Notes: generated by a model not told the origin, from the sequence alone. DNA of 64,000 nt from Streptococcus oralis (GCF_019334565.1 NZ_CP079724.1:1137001-1201000), one strand, 5' to 3'; numbered from the stretch's first letter, positions 17,596 to 28,543 are shown. Numbers and translations: made by a program.

Positions 17596-18507
17596 CTAGC
17601 TTTCTTCCTGTTCTTGTGCGGCTTGGCGAGCTTTTTCCTGTTCTTCTTCTTTTGCTTTCTTTTCAGCTGCTTCTTTTTCTTCTGCCTCTTTCTTGGCTTT
17701 TTCCTCAGCTTCCTTCTTAGCCTTTTCTTTTTCTTCTTTTATCTTTGCATCTTCAACTGTATTCTTAGCAGTACCATCCAAATAATTGATTTCAGCATTA
17801 GCTGAAACATTGTCTAGAATAACATGTGTCACAGAATACTGATTAACCTTTTCCTTACTACCACCTACCTTGATTTCCAAGAGTTTGCCGTTTTCATCTA
17901 TTCCCACATACTGTAACTCAATCTGTCTAGGGATCAATTCGTCCTTTTGATAGATTGGGGTCACCTTGTAGTCAAGATAATAGTTTGGGTGATTGGCCAA
18001 CCAAGAGTCCAATCGATTTTCATAGTAAAGCATGCTACTTTGGTTTTGGTCATCTGTTCCAGAATAATTTCCAGCATTTAGCCAGTTAGTCATAGGGACC
18101 AAGTTTTTCTTTTCATCGTTTAATCCACTAAACTGGTACCCAATCAAATGACCACGATTCATCAACCAAGCCTTTTTAGAGCCATCTCCATAATAAAAAT
18201 TATAGTTGTGCCATCCAACTGGATTATAAGTCAACTTGGACTCTCTCTTCTCAGTTGGCTCATCGCTGTCCTTAAGTTGAATATGAGCACCCGTTGCGCG
18301 TGATTTAGAATCCAATTCCCCAAGTTCTAACTGTTTCTCATTTTTAAAAGGCAAGAGTCCAGCTTCTTTAAATAACTTTTCATCGAACTTGGTTTGCTTT
18401 TGTTCAATTTTTTCTTCTGGGATCTTTGATTCCGCCTTATGTCCAGAACAAGCAACTAGTGTTGTGATGGAAAGCAAGGCAATTGAGAAGGATAGTAGCT
18501 TTTTCAT
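17596..18507 (-). CDS. Secreted DNA/RNA non-specific endonuclease lipoprotein
   Basis: 303 aa. A lipoprotein signal peptide ends at LVAC with Cys20. The NUC-family core has NRGHLIGYQ (residues 117-125; the catalytic His is kept, while the usual DRGH Asp is Asn) and NAGNYSGTDDQNQ for Mg binding. The C-terminal 60 residues are a Lys/Glu/Ala-rich repeat. EndA-like enzymes degrade external DNA; this one is anchored by lipid rather than by a signal anchor. An amber codon ends it 40 codons before a conserved tail. Confidence 0.85.
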   Translation of the reverse strand: MKKLLSFSIALLSITTLVACSGHKAESKIPEEKIEQKQTKFDEKLFKEAGLLPFKNEKQLELGELDSKSRATGAHIQLKDSDEPTEKRESKLTYNPVGWHNYNFYYGDGSKKAWLMNRGHLIGYQFSGLNDEKKNLVPMTNWLNAGNYSGTDDQNQSSMLYYENRLDSWLANHPNYYLDYKVTPIYQKDELIPRQIELQYVGIDENGKLLEIKVGGSKEKVNQYSVTHVILDNVSANAEINYLDGTAKNTVEDAKIKEEKEKAKKEAEEKAKKEAEEKEAAEKKAKEEEQEKARQAAQEQEES

Positions 18508-18672
18508 AAAAGTCTCCTTTTATATAGTGATTAGATTAATATATACTATTACATTTTACTATCATTTTGTTAATTGTTCAAGAATAAAGATGCTGTTATT
18601 ATACTCTTTCTACTCCAATGTTTAAAACAAAAACGATAACCACTTTTTCAGTAGTTACCGTTGATTTTTTGA

Positions 18673-20925
18673 TTAGTCTCTTCCACCAAGTTTGCTATTG
18701 ATAGTCATCATGATGCTGGCTATTTTCTCACCCCAGTAAGGATCGGAAGCATAGCGAACATTCATTCCAGTTGCCTTGTTTCCAAGATGGTCTCTGCCGT
18801 AGTCGATGTAATTCTCACGAATCCACTTGGCAGCTCCTAGAATCCCTTTATCCACATTATCAAATCTCTTGGCTGAGAGATATGGGCTCGTATCATAAGC
18901 GGCAATACCAAAGAAGTTGTTCTTATCTCTGGCAATTTGACTGCGACCCCAAGCACTTTCAAGGGCACTATGGGCCATTAAGTAAAGGGCATTGACGCCA
19001 TAACGTTCTTCAGCCTCTTTGAAAGTCGCTCCTTTACCCGCTAGTGGACTATCCTGCAAGTTCATCATGGAGTAAATTTTATTCAACTCAGCTGCACTAT
19101 AATTACTTGGCTCTCTCAAGTTCTTATAGAGGAAAGGATTTTTAATGGTAAAGCCATCGAAATGCTCACCATCAGTCGAGTAGTACTTCTTACCAATAAC
19201 CATAGCAGAAGTGTGTGGAGCTACTTTGATACTCGTGTAAGGAGAGAGTTCATGGTAGAGGAATTTCCCATCACTGGTATAATGAGGGATAAACTCGCTA
19301 CCTTCATCTACTGCTGTCAAATCACTTTGATTCATATAGCCAGACAAGCCAGAAATCGAAACTGCAAGTCGGCCACCTTTTCGCGTCGAGCTATCCAGTG
19401 AAACAATGCTTCCTTGGTTAATGTAACTCAAGATTTCTCCAGATGCACTATAGACATAGGCTGTGATTGGTTTAACTTTGTAATATTTGGTTTTATCCGC
19501 AACATGCCATCTACCAGAAGCATCCAAGGTATGACCATCCACAGTTTCATTTTTTGCCATATAACCGCCGGATTTAAGGTAATACCATGATTGGTCGGAT
19601 GAATCGTAGATTAATTCTTTTTCAGCCATCTTTCCATTTGACTTGAGGTAGAACCAATTGTTCTTGTACCATACCCACTCACTCGCAGCCATATAACCAC
19701 CAGATTTGAGATAGTAGTAACCATTATCCCAGAGCCATTCTTTATTGGCATAATTTCCATCAGAGTTGATATAGAACCAAGAGTTATAATTCTTGTCAAA
19801 GAGCCACCCTTTGCCAGCTTTTGCTCCACTGCTCGTCACATAACTGCGGTCAATCCAAGTTTCCGTAGAGAGGTAGCCGCCTGATTTGAAATGGTAATCC
19901 TTACCTTTGATAGTTTGCCAACCTTTTTCAGCATAGGTTCCGTCAGCTTTCAAGTAAAACCAAGAGTTATAATTCTTGTCAAAGAGCCATTCCGATTTCA
20001 ATTTAGCTCCACTTTTAGCAACATAGAAGCGGTCAATCCAGCGCTCGGTAGAAAGATAACCGCCTGATTTGAAATGGTAATCTTTTTCTTTGATCGTTTC
20101 CCAGCCTTTTTCGGCATAGGTTCCGTCAGCTTTCAAGTAAAACCAAGCATCATAATTCTTGTCAAAGAGCCATTCCGATTTCAATTTAGCTCCACTCTTG
20201 GCAACATAGAAGCGATCAATCCAACGTTCAGTAGAAAGATAACCGCCTGATTTAAAATGGTAGTCCTTCCCATCTATGGTTAACCAGCCATTTTCAGCAT
20301 AGGTACCGTCTTGTTGAAGGTAGAACCAACTGCTATAGTTGTCATCATAAATCCAGGCTTGTTTAACCTTATGACCATTTTCTGATATATAGCTTTTACC
20401 AAGCCAAGCATTTTTCAGCATTTTACCTTGTGAATTGATGTAGTATTGGTTCTCCCCTTGAGTGATCCACTCATCTTTGGCCATTTTCCCGTCTTCTTTA
20501 AGGTAATATTTTTCCTGACCTTGTTGAATCCATTCTTTTTGAGCTTTCTGACCATCAGACTTGAGATAATACCAGGATTCTTGTTCCTGATTAAATACCC
20601 ACTGTTCCTTGGCTTTAGCACCACTTTCAGTCACATAGTACTGGCCAACCCACGTTTTCGTAGCTAATTTTCCAGCTTCGTTAAAATAGTAATCCTTACC
20701 AGCAACAGTCAACCAGCCGTTCTCAGCACGATTTCCATCAGCTGTTAAATAAAACCAGGCCTGTTGCGTTTGATCATAGATCCATTGGTTGGTTGCTGGT
20801 TTCCCGTCTGCTTTGAGGTAGGTCTTTCCTTGCCAAGTTCCCTCTTCTGCTTTTGCTGTCTCCACTACAGTAAAAAAACACCCCAATAAGCCAGCACTTA
20901 CTAGGGCCACTTTCCATCGTTTCAT
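18673..20925 (-). CDS. lytB: LytB endo-beta-N-acetylglucosaminidase (choline-binding)
   Basis: 750 aa, somewhat longer than the pneumococcal LytB. It has a signal peptide (about 1-26, ending AKA), then an array of choline-binding repeats of the WxxxxGxWYYL kind up to about residue 480, an SH3b/WW-like linker, and a C-terminal GH73 glucosaminidase domain (ALYLMAHSALESAWGRS with the catalytic Glu; NNFFGIAAYD). It cleaves peptidoglycan glycans at the poles to separate daughter cells and anchors to phosphocholine on teichoic acid. Three repeats with a 183-bp period lengthen the array. Confidence 0.95.
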   Translation of the reverse strand: MKRWKVALVSAGLLGCFFTVVETAKAEEGTWQGKTYLKADGKPATNQWIYDQTQQAWFYLTADGNRAENGWLTVAGKDYYFNEAGKLATKTWVGQYYVTESGAKAKEQWVFNQEQESWYYLKSDGQKAQKEWIQQGQEKYYLKEDGKMAKDEWITQGENQYYINSQGKMLKNAWLGKSYISENGHKVKQAWIYDDNYSSWFYLQQDGTYAENGWLTIDGKDYHFKSGGYLSTERWIDRFYVAKSGAKLKSEWLFDKNYDAWFYLKADGTYAEKGWETIKEKDYHFKSGGYLSTERWIDRFYVAKSGAKLKSEWLFDKNYNSWFYLKADGTYAEKGWQTIKGKDYHFKSGGYLSTETWIDRSYVTSSGAKAGKGWLFDKNYNSWFYINSDGNYANKEWLWDNGYYYLKSGGYMAASEWVWYKNNWFYLKSNGKMAEKELIYDSSDQSWYYLKSGGYMAKNETVDGHTLDASGRWHVADKTKYYKVKPITAYVYSASGEILSYINQGSIVSLDSSTRKGGRLAVSISGLSGYMNQSDLTAVDEGSEFIPHYTSDGKFLYHELSPYTSIKVAPHTSAMVIGKKYYSTDGEHFDGFTIKNPFLYKNLREPSNYSAAELNKIYSMMNLQDSPLAGKGATFKEAEERYGVNALYLMAHSALESAWGRSQIARDKNNFFGIAAYDTSPYLSAKRFDNVDKGILGAAKWIRENYIDYGRDHLGNKATGMNVRYASDPYWGEKIASIMMTINSKLGGRD
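19790..20338 (-). repeat. lytB: 183-bp tandem repeats inside lytB
   Basis: Three copies of a 61-codon unit begin at 19790, 19973 and 20156, exactly 183 bp apart. The last two are close to identical at DNA level and the first more diverged. Each encodes about three choline-binding repeats (YLSTERWIDRFYVAKSG ... LFDKNY). Such blocks can expand or contract by recombination. Confidence 0.85.
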
Positions 20926-21035
20926 TTAAATGCTCCAATAACGTTTTCTAATCCCTATTGTAACATAGTTAACCGACGGAAATATTACAAATTGATGAAG
21001 ATTCTATGTCTTGTTGACGATAAGGAAGACCTAGC

Positions 21036-22785
<1,750 letters not shown>

Positions 22786-22814
22786 GATTTTCCTCCTTAA
22801 ATTTAAGGGGATCA

Positions 22815-22961
22815 GATAAAGAAAAGGCCTTGCTAATGCAAGGCCTCAGTTAGGTTAGGCTAGAACTCATGCGCACACTTAAAAAGTCTCCACAGAGAGT
22901 CCCCTATCCCTTTTATCTGACACCTTGTGAGTCTCTCTGGACTCCCCTTAAAGGTTAAATT
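22815..22961 (-). promoter_or_regulatory. PyrR-binding attenuator leader of pyrK-pyrD
   Basis: On the minus strand the PyrR-binding loop AGTCCAGAGAGACTCAC is at 22927-22943, pairing with GGGGACTCTCTGTGGAGACT further on (anti-antiterminator). A GC-rich terminator follows (AGGCCTTGC / GCAAGGCCT at 22825-22846) with a TTTTCTTT tail. PyrR with UMP/UTP stabilises the first structure and allows termination; at low UMP an antiterminator forms. Confidence 0.88.
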
Positions 22962-22967
22962 TGTATT

Positions 22968-22996
22968 AGTATACTCTTTCAAAGAAAAAAAGTCAA
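22968..22996 (-). promoter_or_regulatory. pyrK-pyrD promoter
   Basis: TTGACT, a 17-bp spacer and TATACT on the minus strand. The -35 lies inside the arm of the gloA terminator. Confidence 0.8.
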
Positions 22997-23022
22997 GTAG
23001 AAAACGAACATTCTACTTGACT
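22991..23022 (-). terminator. gloA terminator
   Basis: Perfect 12-bp stem AGTCAAGTAGAA / TTCTACTTGACT with an 8-nt loop and a T7 tail on the minus strand, 8 nt after the gloA stop. Confidence 0.88.
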
Positions 23023-23030
23023 GTACAGGA

Positions 23031-23411
23031 TTATTTTTCACGAATCACTTCAACCTTGTAGCCATCAGGATCCTTGACAAAGTAATAGTTTGGTGGGTTT
23101 CCAGGTAGGCCTTTTGGCTCTGTAACCTCATAGCCTTTGTTGCTATGTTCTTGATGAAGTGCCTCAAGGTCAGGTGTACTGAGGGCGATATGAGCAAAGC
23201 CGTCTCCTACCACATAAGGGCCGTGGTCATAGTTATAGGTCAATTCCAACTCGTAGTCATCACCGTCAAGTCCTAGATAGACAATGGTGAAGGCATAATC
23301 TGGGAAATCCTTGCGACGCAATTCTTTAAAACCAAAAGCATCTTGATAGAATGCAATTGATTTTTCAAGGTTTTCTACTCGCAAGCAAGTGTGTAGCATT
23401 TTTGAAGCCAT
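23031..23411 (-). CDS. gloA: Lactoylglutathione lyase / glyoxalase I family
   Basis: 126 aa from ATG 23411 (MASKMLHTCLRV), with GAGG 8 nt upstream; an in-frame ATG 6 codons earlier is less well placed. VOC-fold metalloenzyme: the His in MLHTCLRV, the Glu in YELELTYN, the His in GFAHIALS and the Glu near the end (GYKVEVI) fit the four metal ligands. It detoxifies methylglyoxal, in streptococci probably with a thiol other than or as well as glutathione. It has its own terminator. Confidence 0.92.
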   Translation of the reverse strand: MASKMLHTCLRVENLEKSIAFYQDAFGFKELRRKDFPDYAFTIVYLGLDGDDYELELTYNYDHGPYVVGDGFAHIALSTPDLEALHQEHSNKGYEVTEPKGLPGNPPNYYFVKDPDGYKVEVIREK

Positions 23412-23508
23412 CTTCATTACCTCTTTCATTTTAATAGTTCCATTATACCTTTATTCAGGAAAATTTACTAGAAACTTGAACTAGAGTCCTCTTCTCTACG
23501 CTTTCATT

Positions 23509-26280
23509 CTAAGCAGCACTTTTACGATTTTCCTTGCGTATATTGCGAATAAGGAAAAGCATGATAAGGACAAAAAGTCCCTCGAGGAAGTAGAACGTAA
23601 ATTCACTATTCATGAGTAGTAAGTCTTTGTAATGATAGTTATTACCGAAAACTGAATTTGGTGCGAATAGGATCCGGAACAGTCTTCTTAGGAAAATAAA
23701 GATCTGCAATCCATAAATCATAAAGACCTTCTTCACACCAATCATGAAGCCTTGTTCCTTTGTAAAATAAGACAAGACAATTCCATTTAACAAGAGGATA
23801 ACGGTTATAGCCAGCGTTTCATTTCGTAGAATAGTTGGATCAAAGATGTCTAAACGGCTGTGAATGTAAGGCAACGTTTGAAAGAGTAAGATTCCCAAGA
23901 TTGCTGGAAGGAGAATTTTCTTCAGAGATGGTGGAAATCCAGGACTAAATCTTGTAAAAGACAAGCAAATCACAAGGATTGCAAAAATATGGAAGTAAGC
24001 TATGGCAACTCCTGAAATAGTCTGGCTTCGATTTACCAAAGCAGAAAGAAAACCAGCAGAAAGAAAGATACCAACAGGAATCAGCTTCTCCAAAGAATAA
24101 TCCCATTTCAGCCCCTGACTCACTTGGAAACCATCGATGAAGCTGAAAAATGTAATGAACATAAGGGCACCAATGAGACCAAACGGTAAGGATGGAATGA
24201 CGAGGGTCAATAGCAAGATTAGTAGGAACCATGGATGGGAGCTGTAGTAGAATTTCCGTTTTTCTCCTCTAGCAGTCACTCCCTCCTCAATCGGTGTTTT
24301 CCTTAATTTTAGCATATAGACGTAAAAGAGAGAAAACATACCCGCATGAACCCATGAATTATAACCCGGTCGCTCTAGAACACTAAGTAGCAAACTTACA
24401 ATCGTAAAGAGACCAGAGAAAATCTGAAGAAACTTATTTTTTAAGACCTGTCTTTTTTTCCAATCCAAATAAGAGAGCTTGGCCTTTGGATGACTAAGTT
24501 CATAGGCATAAGTCGTCATCTCTTCTAGTTTCTGGTCTGTCTCCTCCGTCATCATTTGGGGAGCCATTTTAGAAGTAGGAAAAGGAGCTAAAACATATAT
24601 CAGGAGCTCGCCGTCTGTAAACCGATGGTACTCCTTATAGATCTGTTGGAGTAAAATCGTTAGAATGCGTGGTCTTCCTTTAAAGTAGCTTCTCCACTTC
24701 TCCCAATCATTGATATCTTCATCGCTCTTGGTGAGCTTATCCATATAGAGATAACCTTCATTGTACCAGTAATCAAAATTTTCTTTTTTATCTAGTGCGT
24801 ACTCCTCTACCACTGAAGGATAAGAATGGATACTCTTCCAGAAATGAAGTTTCTTCAGGTAAGGATTTGATTCCTCATCACTATAACGCTCCACAAATTG
24901 GAAAACAAGGGCTAACACTTTCGCATTGGTTAAAGGATAGACGTCCACCTTTTCTAACAAATCAAGTAGGAGCGTGTGATCTTTGACTGATTCAAAAAGG
25001 TATTGCCAATCACGTAACAGTTTATACTCGTCTTCATAGTGAGCATGGAGCAACTCATAGAAGGCTGCCTCAACTTCATCCGGATTATCTAGAGTGTAAT
25101 GACTAAAGTCAACGTTTTCTCCCAGCTCCTCTTTTACTTCCTCTAAGTAATCAGCCAAGTCGTTCAAGAGTGGATAATCCTCTTCAAATATGACTTGTCG
25201 GTTTTTTCCCAGGATATAGGTTAAAACGGGCACACTCTTGATTATTTGACGATTCTGATTTACTTGATCTAAGACCATAAAGGCCAAATAAGGGTGCTTG
25301 AAAAACTCTATCCAGGAGCTCAATTGATTTGCTTTGTTAAAATCTTGGAGAATTTCTTGGCAAAGTTGATAAGAATAATAGAATTCTTCAGTGGCTTCAT
25401 GTGCGCTTTCAAGCGAACTGCCTTCCTCTTCTGCTATAGCTCTTTTAACTTTCCAATACTTCAATTTATAGTAATAGCCCCAGTGTCGGAAGTCAGGTAT
25501 ATAATCTTCCAGCAAGGGAATGAGGATAGAGAATTGCTCTGGTTTATTAAAAATATAAACATCCATTTCCTCTAAAACGGATTGAACAATGTCCATATCA
25601 TACTGATACTGATGAAAGAACTGACGCCATAGATGCTCTTGTTCCTCTTGGTTATAACCGTCATTTCCAACAATACTTTCAATCGCATTTCGAATCAGAT
25701 AAGTTTCTTCATTATAACCACTAAAGTCAAGAGTAGACCTTGTTATTCCTTCTTGCCCACGGTTCTCTTCATCACCAAACGTTTCAAAATTGAGGGGATT
25801 CGTAGCTCTTTCTTCAGAATCTCCATTTAGCTGAACTTCCTCATCATAGTCACTAAAGTCAAGGGTGGACTTTTGCTCATCCTCTTCTGCTTTAAAGGTT
25901 TCAAAGTTAAAGGAATTGCTTGTTTTATCAGTTGATTGCTGATAATCACTGAAATCAAGACTAGATCTTTCAGACTCTTCGTTCTCAGTCTTCGTTTCTT
26001 CAGTCAAGTTTTCAAAGTTGAGACTAGAGTTAGGCTTTTCATTCGCCTCTTCTTCAAGTTCAGTAGCTTCTTGAGAGTCACTCGCTTTTCTTAGGCTATT
26101 TTCTGGTCTTGTGTTTCTAGACCTCGCATAAGTCAAGGCTTTTTGGTAAGCTTCAACAATTTCTTGGTAAATTTCTGGTTGGTCTTCTGGGTGATAGAGC
26201 CGAACCAGTTCAGCATAACGCCTTCTAATAAGCTTGACGTCAGTCGTTGGCTCTATCCCTAAAGTTTCCCATATATTCAT
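23509..26280 (-). CDS. Membrane J-domain protein, partner of the Hsp70 next to it
   Basis: 923 aa. Residues 1-50 form a J-domain (WETLGI, RRRYAELVRLYHPED, EAYQKAL), but the canonical HPD tripeptide reads H30-P31-E32. Residues 80-190 are acidic and disordered, with alternating motifs: NFE type at 85-92, 122-129 and 161-168, and LDFS type at 106-113, 138-145 and 182-189. A helical middle follows (about 195-600), then some eight or nine transmembrane segments to the C-terminus. It starts 13 nt after the Hsp70 stop with AGAGGAGA as ribosome site, so they form an operon. This resembles in plan the E. coli HscC-DjlB/DjlC pairing. The client is unknown. Confidence 0.8.
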   Translation of the reverse strand: MNIWETLGIEPTTDVKLIRRRYAELVRLYHPEDQPEIYQEIVEAYQKALTYARSRNTRPENSLRKASDSQEATELEEEANEKPNSSLNFENLTEETKTENEESERSSLDFSDYQQSTDKTSNSFNFETFKAEEDEQKSTLDFSDYDEEVQLNGDSEERATNPLNFETFGDEENRGQEGITRSTLDFSGYNEETYLIRNAIESIVGNDGYNQEEQEHLWRQFFHQYQYDMDIVQSVLEEMDVYIFNKPEQFSILIPLLEDYIPDFRHWGYYYKLKYWKVKRAIAEEEGSSLESAHEATEEFYYSYQLCQEILQDFNKANQLSSWIEFFKHPYLAFMVLDQVNQNRQIIKSVPVLTYILGKNRQVIFEEDYPLLNDLADYLEEVKEELGENVDFSHYTLDNPDEVEAAFYELLHAHYEDEYKLLRDWQYLFESVKDHTLLLDLLEKVDVYPLTNAKVLALVFQFVERYSDEESNPYLKKLHFWKSIHSYPSVVEEYALDKKENFDYWYNEGYLYMDKLTKSDEDINDWEKWRSYFKGRPRILTILLQQIYKEYHRFTDGELLIYVLAPFPTSKMAPQMMTEETDQKLEEMTTYAYELSHPKAKLSYLDWKKRQVLKNKFLQIFSGLFTIVSLLLSVLERPGYNSWVHAGMFSLFYVYMLKLRKTPIEEGVTARGEKRKFYYSSHPWFLLILLLTLVIPSLPFGLIGALMFITFFSFIDGFQVSQGLKWDYSLEKLIPVGIFLSAGFLSALVNRSQTISGVAIAYFHIFAILVICLSFTRFSPGFPPSLKKILLPAILGILLFQTLPYIHSRLDIFDPTILRNETLAITVILLLNGIVLSYFTKEQGFMIGVKKVFMIYGLQIFIFLRRLFRILFAPNSVFGNNYHYKDLLLMNSEFTFYFLEGLFVLIMLFLIRNIRKENRKSAA

Positions 26281-26293
26281 AAGGTCTCCTCTT

Positions 26294-27958
26294 TTACAGT
26301 CCTCGCTCTAGGAAGTCTAAATAGTTTGAAAATGATTGATAGAGTTTTGGCAAATGATAAACAGATGCTTGACTGACCTCTTCTTCAAATCGTCTAGTTT
26401 CAGCCATTAGCTCATCTCTTCTTCTCCCCAAGAGCATACTGTACACACGATTCGCTTTTTCAATCAAGAAACGATAAACCTCTGTTTCTTGAGCATTGAT
26501 CTTATAGCGAGTCAACTCTGCTTGCTTAGCCTTGATTTCCTTTTCTGTCAGAGTAACACTATCTTGGAGAATAACATGACTAAAGACTTCCTGTGTGGAA
26601 TCAATTTTCACTTCGACATCCAAAATTCCATTTAAATCATAGGTAAACCGAACTGTGAAACTTTCATTTACTCGAGTATTCACAGGGACGGGAACTTCTA
26701 ATTCTCCTAGAAACAGGTTTTGTGATGCCTTCATCATCTCACCTTGATAGACCTTTATCTTGACTTGGCTCTGTCCCAATTCAGCTGTATAATACTGCTC
26801 AATGCGTGAAGCAGGTAGGGTTGAATTTCGCTCAATAATCGGCGAAAAACGGTCTCCAACTATCTCAATCCCCAGTGTAAAAGGGCAAATATCAGACAGT
26901 AATAAATCTCGTATCTCACCCTGCCGTTCTTTTATTCCTGCTAAAAGGGCACAACCTCTCGCAATCATCCGATCGGGATCATCAGATACCTGAACCATTT
27001 GATTGATACAGTAGGATAAAAAGTCCTGAACCAAGCGGAGTTTCGAAGTCCCACCAACAAGAACAAAGTTATCAGATGATACATAGCTATAACGTGCATC
27101 CATCAAGGCACGGTCCAAAACGGCCTTAACACGGGCTAGCAGAGGTTGACAAAGCTCATAAAAACGCTGGTAGCTCAAGTCTAGAGTGTATTCCTGATCT
27201 TGGTCCAGAACTGTCATCTTCACTTCTTCTTTACTATTGAGTTCTAGCTTAGTCTTTTCAGCCTGTACCAGAATTTTGCTATAAAATTCTCGGGAAATCG
27301 TATCCTTGGTTAATTGATTGGAGACTAAAAATTCCTCAGCAATAGCCGCAGTAAAATCTTCTCCTCCCAAACGATTGTCCCCTGCAATCGACACGATTTC
27401 GACAATATTATCAAAAAGCTCTACAACTGAAATGTCAAGAGTCCCACCACCAAAATCGACTACAATAAAAGATTGATCTTCTTGGTTTACCATAGATCTT
27501 TTAGCTAGAGCCGCTGCGGAAGGTTCATTGATAATCCGATCAATCTGAACGCCTGCAAATTTCCCTGCTAGTTTGGTCGCATAGCGTTGAGCATCATTGA
27601 AATAGGCTGGAACGCTAACAATCACTTCCTCAACCTTTTCTCCAAGATAGGTCTCTGCATCATCTACCAACTTTCGAATGATAAAGGAGCTTAATTCTTC
27701 AGCCTTATATGCTCGATTTCCTAACGTCAACTCATGCTTAGTCCCCATAAAACGCTTGAACTGAGAAACCGTCTTATCTGGGTGGGTTACCAAGCGTTCC
27801 TTGGCAATTTTTCCAACTATAATCTCATCATTGTCATCTAAAGCCACAACAGAAGGAGTCAAATACTCACCAAAAGCATTGGGAATCAGCTTGACCTGGC
27901 CATCTTGATAAACCCCTACTAAAGAATTAGTCGTTCCTAAATCAATACCTACTATCAT
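26294..27958 (-). CDS. HscC-like Hsp70 family chaperone
   Basis: 554 aa, shorter than DnaK (about 607) and the length of E. coli HscC. The nucleotide-binding domain is complete: GIDLGTTNS, VPAYFNDAQRYATK, INEPSAAALA, VVDFGGGTLDIS and VLVGGTSKLRLV. A substrate-binding beta domain (ICPFTLGIE ... LNGILDVEV) and a helical tail follow. It lies upstream of the membrane J-protein in the same unit. No CIRCE or CtsR operator is seen before it, so it is probably not heat-shock regulated. A TATAAT box lies about 40 nt before the ATG. Confidence 0.88.
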   Translation of the reverse strand: MIVGIDLGTTNSLVGVYQDGQVKLIPNAFGEYLTPSVVALDDNDEIIVGKIAKERLVTHPDKTVSQFKRFMGTKHELTLGNRAYKAEELSSFIIRKLVDDAETYLGEKVEEVIVSVPAYFNDAQRYATKLAGKFAGVQIDRIINEPSAAALAKRSMVNQEDQSFIVVDFGGGTLDISVVELFDNIVEIVSIAGDNRLGGEDFTAAIAEEFLVSNQLTKDTISREFYSKILVQAEKTKLELNSKEEVKMTVLDQDQEYTLDLSYQRFYELCQPLLARVKAVLDRALMDARYSYVSSDNFVLVGGTSKLRLVQDFLSYCINQMVQVSDDPDRMIARGCALLAGIKERQGEIRDLLLSDICPFTLGIEIVGDRFSPIIERNSTLPASRIEQYYTAELGQSQVKIKVYQGEMMKASQNLFLGELEVPVPVNTRVNESFTVRFTYDLNGILDVEVKIDSTQEVFSHVILQDSVTLTEKEIKAKQAELTRYKINAQETEVYRFLIEKANRVYSMLLGRRRDELMAETRRFEEEVSQASVYHLPKLYQSFSNYLDFLERGL

Positions 27959-28072
27959 CTTCTTCTAACTCCAAATCTTTTTTAGATATTCCTATTATAC
28001 AAGAAATATCCTATTTTCTTTGAAAAAATCTGTTATTTACTCTCTAAAATAGAAAATCGTTTAAGGAAAATA

Positions 28073-28124
28073 AAAAAGTTTCACCCTACTCTTGCGGTAA
28101 AAACCACGAGAGTAAGAATGAAAC
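28073..28124 (-). terminator. rplT operon terminator
   Basis: Stem with outer arms GTTTCA / TGAAAC and inner arms around ACTCT / AGAGT, followed by TTTTTTA on the minus strand, shortly after the rplT stop. Confidence 0.75.
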
Positions 28125-28132
28125 AGTTGTCA

Positions 28133-28492
28133 TTATTTACCAAGTTTTGCTTTAGCTGCATCTGCAAGAGCTGTGAAAGCTGCTGCATCGTTAACAGCCA
28201 AGTCAGCAAGCATTTTACGGTTAACTTCGATTTCAGCCAATTTCAAACCATGCATCAATTGTGAGTATGAAAGTCCGTTCAAACGAGCTGCCGCATTGAT
28301 ACGAGTGATCCACAATTTACGGAAGTCACGTTTTTTCTGACGACGGTCACGGTATGCATAGTAGTAAGAGTTCATTACTTGTTCTTTTGCAGTACGGAAC
28401 AAGATGTGTTTAGCTCCATAGTAACCTTTTGCTAATTTAAGAATACGTTTACGACGTTTGCGTGATACAACGCCACCTTTAACACGTGCCAT
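28133..28492 (-). CDS. rplT: 50S ribosomal protein L20
   Basis: 119 aa, bL20. [20 protein letters not shown] and the [16 protein letters not shown] core are standard. It is an early assembly protein of the large subunit. In Firmicutes it also represses its own operon by binding the infC leader RNA. Third gene of infC-rpmI-rplT. Confidence 0.99.
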
Positions 28493-28543
28493 GTTTTATT
28501 TCCTCCAAATATTTCCTAGAATTGTTTACTTACTGTTAGGCTA

